NCBI GenBank assembly: GCA_026874595.1
Contig: CM049306.1
Coordinates: 14,033,019-14,097,018, forward strand
DNA from: Sipunculus nudus
Taxonomy: Eukaryota > Annelida > Sipuncula > Golfingiida > Sipunculidae
Reading direction: 5' to 3'
DNA: 64,000 nt
Shown one piece after another: positions 37,101 to 49,100 of this stretch. The notes under the pieces are model-generated. The model was not told the origin of the DNA. It did no database searches and saw only the letters and a program-made list of their open reading frames with translations. How positions within the stretch are numbered: position 1 is the first letter of the stretch; every line of letters starts with the position of its first letter. Position numbers and translations under genes: made by a program.

Positions 37101-40100
37101 CAATACAAAATCTAAAATGTAGCATAGCCTAGAATAAGAATGAATCAAATACAGAAAATAATAACATTTATCTAGTTTATGCACCATTGGGGGGGGGGGG
37201 GAAGGGGAGTGCAGGGCAGAGGGGAAGCCTGCTGGTAGTGGCCAAGCTGAGCCAAGGCAAGCTGCCTGGGGTGGGTTACAAAATGCAAGTGAAGGCTATA
37301 CTACTAGGTGGGCTAGATGTAAACAACACTTGACATGAAGTATGAAAACTTGAATAAAAGCTACTCTTTTCAATCAATTTCTTTGAAATTTCAGATTTTA
37401 AAAGATTAAATCCTTATGTATATATGCTGTGAAAATTAAATCAACAGTGCTTACATGGAAAAAACGTGCCATTGCAAAAGTTGGACAAAATTTAAGGTAC
37501 TGATTTTTTATTTATGCTAATAACTTGAAAAAATTTGCAAAATTCAGATCTAATTTTGGGTAAACAATTGAATCTTGATTAAATAAAGTTTTATTCCTGA
37601 AAAAAAGTCTCTAGCTTCAGCAATTCTCATGTTAGGTGAGTAAATATATTTCCTGATTTTTTTTTTAAATTGCATTAATTTTTGGCCCATAACTTCAAAA
37701 TAATTCCCAACACTAACCTAATTTTTTGTATGTTCATAGAAATTGTATGAAAGAATGTGAATACTAAATATGATCACAAACAGATCAGTGGTTTTGATAT
37801 TAGGCAGCTTTGAAGTGTAACAATGGCTTTTTTATGGAAAACTGAGGTTTTTCCTTAATATCTCGAAGGAACAAAGTCCTAATGACCCAATTTTCAGTAT
37901 GGTTTGAAATTTCAGGGACATCTAATGGTATGCAAAAATTTGAAATCATAGGTCCAATGGTTACAAAATGTGCCCTGTTAACAGACGGATGGCCGGACGG
38001 ACGACGGACAAAGGACCACGACTATAGCTCAGATGACTTAAGTCAGCTAAGCTAAAATTGTGCCATGGTCAAATTTGGGCAAAATTTAAGGTACCAATTT
38101 TATATTTTTGCTAATATTTAAAATATTTAAAAGATTTTGATCTAATTTTGGGTATACAATTAAATTTTGATTAAATAAAGTTATATTACTGAAAAAAAGT
38201 CCCTTGCTTTTACATTTTTTAGTGTTAAGTGACCAAATATTTTTCCTAATTTTTTACAAAGTGCAATATTTTTGGGCCCTTAACTTTTTAAAATTATATA
38301 GTACAGACCTTATTTCTGGCATGTACATAGGAACTATATTGAGGATTATTTATGGTAAATATGAGGAAAAACAGATTAGTGGTTTGATATTAGGCAGTCT
38401 TGAAGTGTGAAAATAGGTTTTTAATCAAAATGGAGGTTTTTCCTTAATTTCTCAGAGGAACGTAGTAAAAAAGACCCAGTTTTTGGCTTGGTAGGAGATC
38501 TTGGGGACATCTATTATTATGCTGAATTTTGATTCCTAGGTCAAATGGTTTCAAAATGTGCCACATCTGCGGATGGACAGACAACGGACAATGGACCACA
38601 ACTATTGCTCAGATGACTTATAGTCAGCTGGGCTAAAAAAAACCAGCACCAGGAGCATCACATACAAATCTAATTGGGAGAAAGTCAATCTGTTAAATTA
38701 TGAACCTTTTTAACATCAGCTTATAATGGCTATTTACAGACTGGGGTTTAACTTAGCATTAGGACTAGAAACAAACTTTACCATTTACCACTGGCCTGCT
38801 GCATATGGTCCTCACAAACAATATATGAATACTAAACCATGTGTGCAAATTAGGGAGAATACTAAATTTCCATCTGGAGTGCACCTAGTAGTGGAGAATT
38901 AACGAGGATGCTTTTATGACTGCAAAAACACATGTCTCCCCTCCCTATGGGCTCCCCAAATCCCCAACTTTGAGGGAAAATTTATGGACTACTTCAAAAG
39001 TTGTGGGGCTAAAAAATTCCTAGAATTCATAACAAAACCTTGAAGATGAAGTTCAAGGTCACTAGTTTTCAAATTCATCTGAGAACTTGGTAAAAACCAT
39101 TTGTGTGTCAAATTCCATAAAATTATATGGAGTCGTTCAAAAGTTAGTGTTCACAAAAAAATTCAATTTAGGCTGATTTGACCTTATAGATAAAGGTAAA
39201 GGTTATCCGTTTTCTATCCTGTTTGAGAACTTTAATGAAACAACTTGTGTATCAAATTTGAGAAAATAATATGCAGTGCTTCAAAAGTTACCATATTCAC
39301 AAGAAATCCTAAAACAATGAGCAAAAATTCTGCTGATTTGACCCCTGTATCAAATTGGAGGAAAAAAATACAATATCTCAAAAGCTTTGGGGTTCACAAC
39401 TTTTTTTTTATTTGGGCTTAATTTGACCATGAAAATTAAGGTCAAAGTCACCAGTTTTCAAATGTGATTTTGGTATAAATAACAACAAATGTAAAACAAG
39501 GAACCCATGGGTCACTGTGCTCAGCTGAAGTTGACCTTGAAGGTAAAAATCTAAAATAATATCAAATGGAGATAAAGTGTAAGAGGAAGAGGTAATAAAG
39601 GTCATGGTTGGTTTATATGATTGGTTTGTATTGATGAGCAAGAAATTGTTGCAAATAATATTTTGTGACCTGACCATGTGTTTCCTAATGTTGAAACTGA
39701 AGCATGTAAGCAGTTTGTGAACAAATGATCTGTACTATTACCATGGTCATTAGTTGGCTTTTTGATTTACTGTTGACATTTCAGTAGTTTACATATTTAT
39801 TCAATTAAATCTATTTTTTGTATAATATATATTATTAAATATGTATGTATTTTTTTATGAAATGTATACAGTTGAAATATAACTAATTAACAACATAAAA
39901 CAAGGCAAACAAAGCCTGATCTTAAATTCTGCTGAGGCAGGAAAATAATTAACAAATGTTTGTATTAAATCCTCATTTTTTTATCACATCAACTTTTTTT
40001 AATTGAAGTTTATATTTGTATACATTTCCAATATAACATGTATATCTGAATATAAAAGTTGATTCATAATTCTCAACTGCATCATCATAAATCTCAATCT

Positions 40101-43100
40101 TGTCAGGTAACACCACATTATGCATACAAATGTTTATTTATTTTTTACCACAAAAATATATCTTTTAAATCTGCAAAACAATAAATATCTAAAAATAATA
40201 CTTGATTTAGATTTCACAAATTTTAATTGGGTTTTTATTTATCCATAATGTGCTTCATATTTTATAAATTTAAGCATACTGATGGGTTCAATTATATTTG
40301 TTAAAATCATTAAAAAGAAAATTTATTTCTTTAAAAATGCTACATTACACAACATTGCATCTTCTGGATTACACCCTGAATTACTTTTTCAAGGAAAGTT
40401 TTCGCATAACGGAGTGGAAACAGCATTACAATTAAGACAATAACAATGAATGCATAACACTTGTAGGGTTGGGTTTGGCAGGGAGGGGGGGGGGGGGGGT
40501 TGATATGAGAATAACTGTACACCTGTCACAGCAGGGGATCTCCCCCAGTGACTGTAACAAATCAGAAACCCTGGCATAGCTGACTTCCAGTGACCTGGAG
40601 TGGGACCCTGCATGCAGCTGTAATCTGTAATCAAAGCAAATGACTACATTAGAGCCTCAAGAAAAAAATCAATAACTAGCTTAATTTTCAAGCTTTTATT
40701 TTCAAATTTCAGATTCAAACAAATTAAATATTTATGTTTACATGCTGTGAAATTAAATCAATGGTACTTACAGGAAAAAAAAGTGCCATGGTCAAAGTTG
40801 GGCAAAATTTAAGGTACTATCATGATTTTATTTTTATGCTAATAACTTAAAAAACTTACAAAATTTAGATCTAATTTTGGGTAAACAATTGAATCTTAAT
40901 TAAACATAGTTGTATACTTGGGAAAATAGACTCCAGTTTCAAAATTTTTCATGTTAAGTGAGTAAATATTTTTCCTGATTTTTTACAAAATCCATTATGT
41001 TCGGGCCCATAACTTTAAGAATTTATACTTAACAGACTTAATTTCTGGCATGTACATAGGAACTATATAGAGGAATATTATGGTAAATATGAGGAAAAAC
41101 AGATGAGTGGTTTTGATATGAGGCAGTCCTGAAGTGTGAAAATAGGTTTTTAATAAAAAAAATTGAGGTTTTTCCTTAATTTCTCAAAGGAACGAAGTTG
41201 CAAAGACCCAGTTTTTGGCTTGGTAGGAGATCTTGGGGACATCTAACATTATGCTGAATTTTGGATTCCTAGGTCTTATTGTTTCAAAACGTGCCACATC
41301 TACGGACGGAAGGACAGACAGACAGACGGATGACGGACAATGGACCATGACTATAGCTCAGATGACTTACAGTCAGCTGAGCTAAAAAGGAGACCCATGG
41401 GTCACTGTGCTCAGCTGAAGTTGACCTTGAAGGTAAACATTTAAAATAATATCAAATAGAGATAAAGTGTAAGAGGAAGAGGTAATATAGGCCATGGTTG
41501 GTTTATATGATTGGTTTGTATTGATGAGCAAGAAATTATTGCAAATAATATTTTGTGACATAACCATGTATTTTCTAATGTTGAAACTGAAGCATGTGAG
41601 CAGTTTGTGAACAAATGATCTGCACTATTCACATGATCATTAGATGGCTTTTTGATTAACTTTTGACATTTCAGTAGTTAACACATTTGTTCAATTGAAT
41701 CTATTTTTTTTATAATATATATAATTAAATATATGTATTTTTTTTATTTTATGAAATGTATACATTATGAAATATAACTAATGTCCCCAGTCCACAGATG
41801 AAAGGACTTGGTGGTTGAAGGGAGGGGGCGGGGGAGTGTGGAATGGTGGGAGTTACAACATATCTGTATTATTGTAGTGTATATACAAAGGATTTTCACT
41901 AAATTACAGGATAAAAAAGTTCATTCATAATTATTTAAAACTTAAAAAAGGACAGACAGACTGGTAGACAAACAAAACTGATAATATATGAAGTTTCAAT
42001 TAATTCTTAATTTATTTATTATATCAATTTTTTTTAAATTTAACATCTGCAATAATACACAACTGGGCAATTCCATGAAAATAGGGACATGATGAGCAAA
42101 AAATTAATTTGTGTTTTGCATCCAGCAAAGGGCTTTAATCTGACCATATGACCCCTACCTTTATGAAACTAAATAAATTTATGGTTGAAACATACTCTGC
42201 AAGAATTTTGCACCTGTAAAAATGGCTAAATTTAACAATGAAATTTGCTCAAAAACAGGTAATAATGAACTCCTTTATTTTCTAGAAACTAAATGGGTAT
42301 TACTCTTCATACCATTCACTTTGTAATCACTAGAGAATGAATTTTAGGCAGAAAGAAGCTTCAGCCCAACTGTTGAAGTGACTGGTCAGAAAGTCAGGGG
42401 TGACTTTTATCTTCATGGGTCATGTAACGTCCGTCACATTAATGTCAAACTATTTTTATTGTAGAAAAATTAGATAGAATTCTGAAATAACCTTTTTAAT
42501 TTTCTTAGGTCTTGACAAGAGAAGGTGAATAATATTAAGAGTCTGCTGGAAAGTATGACAAGTTTGATACAGCAGGCGATAAAAAACTGTAATGTCCGTC
42601 ACATGTAACGTCCGTCACGGGAAAATTGGGGTCTTGTAACATCCGTCACGCACCCAAAGAATCAAGAAATCATCAGCTGTTTTATCCTCTTTCAATTTTC
42701 TAGAACAAAGGATAGTTCCTTAAATCAAATATAGGTGGAGCTGCAGCATGGCAAAATTTACCCACAATGCACTGGTACTTCCTGTCATTTCCAAGGTCAA
42801 GAAGACAACTTTTTATATTTCTTGATTTTTAGTGAAACAGCCGCATTCTCAGTAAGGTTACCCTCCCGAGGCAGCAGAAATCTTGTGCTTCTTAAGAAGC
42901 TACTGTTTTTCCTGCTGCTGGGTGTGACCGTTTATGATACACTTAAACACCAGGAGGTGTGTCCTTGTCTTGCAGCCAACCAAATGCCAGTTAACAAACA
43001 CTCGACAGGCATCATGGCTCTGCCAATAGCTGCACTTCAAGTGCGCTTAAGTGCACTCAAGTCGTTACTCTTAGTAAAAATAGTCTAATTTGAATTGCTC

Positions 43101-46100
43101 CCTCTGCTTTGTTGCATCATCAACTGGTCAATTATGACATTAAGATTATGTTAGCGTAACCATGTATCCATTTGCCAGCAAAACGTAGCCAGTGTTGTAA
43201 AATTTCGTTTGAATTACAGCTCACCGGCCGGGCATCCTATGTGCACATTCACGGACCAGTGCAAACCACGTGTCGGGCCATTCTGTCTGACCCTGTGCCA
43301 CCTACAGACTGTGACCTGCTCAAATGGTTGCTAGGGCGATGAGCTGTCACTCAAGACAAATGAAACAACAGTTGCTTCGTGTATACTTCAATTGGCTGGT
43401 TAACCGTCTTTGCTGGCAACACTGCCTTATAGTTATGTAGGTACCTTGTCACATCAGTTGTGTGTCGCATATCGGGCATCCGAATTGTTTACACGCAGTG
43501 GAGAGGACCACAACTATATATTGAATAAGTTTGTGGTATAGCTCATACACAATGACCTCTTCAACCCCTAAAAAATTGCCAACAGCATTTATATTTGCTA
43601 TTTATTAATCATGTGACCATATCAGCCAACCATAGAGGTTGTGTCTTCCAGCACAGGGTTTCATCTGATTGGACCAAAATACAGTGCTCCCCTCTAGTGT
43701 AGCGATTCAGGATACGAGGTCAAAACAAACAGCGCTTACGATATAGGTAGCAGCCCTATAGGTAAAGCGCTGTGTAAAGAGTGTACAGTAAGGTATGTAT
43801 CCAGTTACCTCTGCTGAATAATTAAGTGAATAAATATAGAATAGCAAATTATTATAAGATATCAGGTAAGTCACAATAAAGGTTTCTAGCTCAGCTGACA
43901 GAAAATCAACTGAGCTGTAGTGATGGGTCTTTGACCGTCATCCTTTGTCATGCCGTCTGGCTGTTAGCAGGGCACAAATCATTATGGCTGGACCTGGAAA
44001 CTCCTTGGAAACCTGAAATTAGGTCCTACAAGCTATGGGGCTTGTTAGTCCCTCCCCCCCCCCCCCCAAATAATTAAAATTTTGATACAAAAGCTCCAGT
44101 ATCTGAATAAGTAATGCACTGAAGGCTCTATTTTTGAGACCTTCAATAGAAGCAGTCATCTTTTTACAGGACACAAATAGTCACTGTTGGATCTAGAATA
44201 TTTTAACTTTACATCCAGGAGTTCCATAAAAAAAATTTAAAATTAGGTCTCTATTACCCATATTCTCCAAGCTATAGGGGCTCGTAATAACCCCCCCACC
44301 CCCCAAGTATATATAAAAAATTGATACAAAAGCTCCAGTGTCTGAATAACTAATGCATTGATTGCCATGATTCTTGACATACACATTGATCATCGAATGT
44401 TTCATCAGTTTCTGGCATGATTCATTGCATGACCTTATTTTGATAAATTACAGGCTTCTGTACAGTATCCTTATGAAAACCAGTATCAAACACATAAATG
44501 TATCTAGTGTCACATTATAGCCTATACCAACCAGGCAACCAGCTGAGTGTCATGACCCATGGGTTACAGTTACTTGTGTGAAAATGAGGGATTTGACAGA
44601 AGCACTTGGCCAAGTCAGAGCTTGGCTCTATCATTGAGCCACATTTGCTTATACAGAAGCAAACAAGGTTATGAAAAATAGCAAAATTAAAAGTTTCATA
44701 TTTCATGAGGTGCTTACAACTCATGACTATAGTTGAAATAAAGATTATTTACTGTACATGTATTGCACAATTATTTAAGATTCTGATGCATCAAATGGTA
44801 GTTTTCAGTGGTCTGTATGGTTGGTATGCAGCCTGTGTGAAAATAAAGATGGAACCCCATCCACCTCCCAGCAGTAAAGTTCATTTATAGAAAATATATA
44901 TACCAGACCTTACAAATTAACTTAAACCTTTTTTCAAACTTCTGTGATTCTATGCAGTTAAAATCTTATAAATAGATAATTCCAGCTTAGATCTGTATGT
45001 GGCCCAACGCTCCCTTGTTTTAATGGTGGGACAGCTGTGTTTATGAATGATAATTTGAAGGGGGGAGGGGGGGGGGGGGTAAGTTTAACTAAATTTTTTT
45101 ACTTTTATAGCATTCTGGTTCTGATTTCACTTTATCATTTGCTCCTTTACAGTATGCCATTCATAATTTTATGTTTTACGGTAATATGACATCCAGGGAA
45201 TGCTGCACTGACAACACTGCAATATATCATTATTGTGTCATATCTCAAAAACTATAAATGATGTTATAATAATTTTCATTACTGCTTCTGAAAATTAGAA
45301 AATATGGCCTTATTCCTGTGGAGATTTGGCTATATTATGACATAATCATGTTGACCTAAATTTGAGTAAAACTTATCGATCTTCGAAATATTCAAATATT
45401 TCTATATCTGGTACAGGCCACAGTTTAATGCAATCGCTCTGAAACTTATACCGTCGGTAAATATCTATTAACAACAGACCCACTTGTTTTTTATTCAAAA
45501 TTGGGTCAAATGTCAAGGCCACAAACAAACCTCAGCGGCTTATTTTCTTCATAATTTGTTTATAAATGGTCGCATCCACTTAAACAGTTGCTAATTTTAG
45601 TCTCCTGTTCATTAAACATAATTTAAAAGAATAATCTGACCTTCACCTATTTCTCTTTCAACTTCCGGCAAGCGCTCGACCTTGGTCATCTAGTTCGTTA
45701 TTGTCTATGTGTAATAGGCTTCTAAGTTGGTTTGAATCATCAGGATATCCAAATTTTGGAATTTCTTAGATATTAAGTGTTTTTTACTCTATTAAATTGT
45801 GAACCTGTGAATTACGAGGGATTTTGCCATGTCAAGTAATGTTTCGGATGCCATGTTGGCATCTTCATCACAAACCTTCTAAATGCAGTCTTTGCAATAT
45901 ATATTTTATATATCATTTTGAAAGGTTTGTGATGAAGATGCCAACTTTGCATCCAAAACATTAATTACTAGACAAGGCAAAGTCATCAAAAAGTGTGCTT
46001 AAACCTTTTTTTCAGAATACAGTTTTGATAGAAGTTTCACTTGCATCCTTTGGACAAAATGTAACGTCCGTCACGTAACGTCTGTCACACAGAATTTTGA

Positions 46101-49100
46101 ACTGTGTTAAAGCTGCCTGCTAACAGGCTATTATTTTAAGGTATATTTTAATTTGTTTATAAAGTGACATAGTTCCCCTTTAATACTGGGGTAAAGATCA
46201 ATTTGTGCCACTGTTTAGATTCAGAGAATTTTGAAATAAATTCAGATGAATTTTTTCAGTGTCTTTTTTATGTAACGTCCGTCACATTCTGACATTTGTC
46301 GTAGGTGAAAGACATATATATATCTGGACACATTTCTTTCCTGTATCATACAGCCTCAGATCTGAGCTATTAACACACATAAGTTTAGGCTCCTTGAATG
46401 ACAGCTTTAACTGTGAGAGTGACTTAAATGGGTAAAAGTCTCTCTGAATGTAACGTCCGTCACTGTGGAATTGCCCAACTGAATATATAATTTGCTTTCA
46501 AATTTCAGACTTAAATAGCTTAATTTCAAACCTATACAGCATATGAAAGTTATTTCAACAGTACTTATGGGAAATATTTTATAATTTATATATATTTAAT
46601 GATAACAGAGAGATGATGGACAGAGCTGATCACTTTATGTTCCATTCTCTCAAGGCAAGTCAATATGTTTCAATAAGGGGGGGGGAGAATGGGGGGGGGG
46701 GGAGATGGTGGGATAAACAACACATATACAGGGGAGGTGATATGAGAATAACTGTACACCAGTCACAGCAGGGGATCTACCCCAGTGACTGTAACAAATC
46801 AGAAACCCTGGCATAGCTGACTTCCAGTGACCTGGAGTGGGACCCTGCATCTGGACAAAACAAATGCCTACAATAGAGCCTAAAGAAAAAAACAATAAAT
46901 TGAATATGAGAATAACTGTATACCAGTCACAGCAGGGGATCTCCCCCAGTGACTGTAACAAATCAGAAACCCTGGCATAGCTGACTTCCAGTGACCTGGA
47001 ATGGGACCCTGCATCTGGACAAAGCAAATTCCTACAATAGAGCCTCAAGAAAAAAATCAATAAAGCTGTGTTTCCATGTATCTGTAAAAATCGTATTTGC
47101 AAAAGACGTTTGTACGCACTGCAGTGCACAGTCCGTCAAAACTGTTTCCATAAGTAGGTACGTTTTTCTTGAGGATACTGTTTCATGTGCCTCTTCTGAA
47201 ACTGCAAGGACGACAGGCAGGAAGAAGGTCAATATGTCTATCACACCCGGCGCCGGGGCACTGTTGGGAAATGTAGGCATTTTTGCTATCTGCAAAACGG
47301 ATGAATCACTCACCGATCCGTTTCGATGCTGTCCGTTTTTGTGGATACGCATGTTCATGAAACAGTTCAAATTAAAAAGAGGGATCCGATTTTTTGCGTA
47401 CGAGAAGTACAAGATTTACGGATGAATGGAAACACAGCTTAACTTGCCTAATTTTCAAGCTTTTATTTTCAAATTTCAGATTGCAACAAATTAAATACTT
47501 ATGTTTACATGCTGTGAAAGTTAAATCAATAGTACTTACAGGAAAAATATGTGCCATGGTCAAAGTTGGGCAAAATTTAAGATACTGATTTTATTTTTAT
47601 GCTAATAACTTAAAAAATTTACAAAATTCAGATCTAATTTTTGGGTAAACAATTGAATCTTAATTCAACAAAGTTATATACTTGTGAAAAAAGTCTCTAG
47701 TTTCAAAATTTTTCATGTAAAGTGAGTAAATATTTTTCCTGATTTTTTACAAAGTCATTACTTATAGGACTTAATTTTTGGCATGAATATAGGAAATAAT
47801 ATATAGGAGATTACTTCTGGTAATTGTTAAGAAAAGCAGATAAGTGGTTTTAGGCAGTCCTGAAGTGTGATAATAGGTTTTTAATTGAAACTTGAGGTTT
47901 TTCCTTAATATCTCAGAGGAACGAAGTCATATTGCCCCAATTTTTGGTATGGTAGGAGATTTTGGGGACATCTAACAGAATGCCAAATTTTGGATTTGTA
48001 GGTCGAACAGTTTCAAAACGTGCCAGTCTAACGGACAGACAGGCGGACGGATGACGGACAATGGACCACCACTATAGCTCAGATGACTTACAGTCAGCTG
48101 AGCTAAAAATATACTGAGCACTTCAAAATCGATGCAACTACCGAGACAGTTGCCAAAAACAGACCAAATACTTTGTCTCTCCCCCCCCCCCCCCCCATAA
48201 GAAGGGGATATAATAATCAGCAAAATAATGAGCAAGGAGAAGTAGATACTTGTCTTCCTTTGCGGAGGAAAACCCCCCCATTCCCTCCCTGTGAATGGTG
48301 GTTTTGTTAGTAAACTGTTGTGAGCTTTTCTGTATTAATGAGAATTTTCTCTGTTAAAGTTTATACGCCAGAGTAAGCCAACCGAAAATTTTCCCTTATT
48401 GGGCCTATTATCGCCCATCCCGCCTTGTTCCCGTGTATCTAGGTCACACTTCCGTTTCCTGTAATCACATTTTTCGAAGGCGAAAGGAAGAGGACTGGGA
48501 GGGAGCGTTGTTTGTAATACAGAAAAGCTCACAACAGTTTACTAACAAAACCACCATTCACAGGGAGGGAATGGGGGGGGGGGTTTATTACGTAAACATA
48601 ATTGTGAGCTGTTTCTGTATTAATGAGAATAGAACAGATAAACCTTGGGGAGGGGATACCTACCGGGAACAACGGAAAGAGGAGAACAGCACAGCAGCGA
48701 TGAAGCAGACGAAGACGTCGTCGCCGGAACAGAAGTAGGAGTCGCGGACGGTCGGGAGAACTGTAGGACCTCACCCGCCGAAATCACAGGGCCCAAAGAA
48801 TAAGGGCCCGAAGCATGTAACGTGACACCTGACAGATAGAAGTGGGGAAGGAAGAAGGCGACATCCAAGAGCCTTTCATGACCAGTTGATACGGGGAAAT
48901 CCCCAATAAAGGGGCCCAAGACGTAGAAATGGCCCTGACGTCATGAGCCTTGCATGAAGCTGCTCCAAAGATGACTGAGAAGTAGATTCATATGCTGAGA
49001 CAATGGTAGCTTTTAGCCAGGCACTAATGGAGATAGGGTTAATTTCTTTGTTTGATGTAGTGACTTTCAGTGAAATAAACAACTTCTTGCGCCCCCCCCC

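Larger units (their letters stand above)
42065..46476. mobile_element. 4.4 kb DNA transposon-like element with GGGCAATTCCA ends
   Basis: Left end GGGCAATTCCATG at 42065, right end TGTGGAATTGCCC ending at 46476, each flanked by AACT (42061-42064 and 46477-46480), a 4 bp target duplication. TGTAACGTCCGTCAC or close variants occur near both ends (about 42424, 42592, 42607, 42636; 46062, 46076, 46272, 46449), typical of subterminal protein-binding repeats. No transposase frame is visible. The inside holds exon-like sequence, an inverted family A copy and a long hairpin. I cannot assign the superfamily. Confidence 0.7.
41388..48108 (+). mobile_element. Family A repeat interrupted by two younger insertions
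   Basis: Left end GACCCATGGGTCACTGTG then CTCAGCTGA at 41391; right end AGTCAGCTGAGCTAAAA at 48108. Near-identical to the preceding copy at its left (41405-41780 against 39515-39890). Interrupted by the GGGCAATTCCA element (42065-46476) and a MITE (47064-47439). It also carries a 164 bp tandem duplication around 46741-47060. Confidence 0.8.

Noticed and set aside
46650-47129. 159-codon minus-strand frame
   Set aside because: Covers a tandemly duplicated piece of family A; the same peptide recurs at 40389-40634.
47032-47412. 126-codon minus-strand frame as a gene
   Set aside because: It spans the Harbinger-like MITE and its flank.
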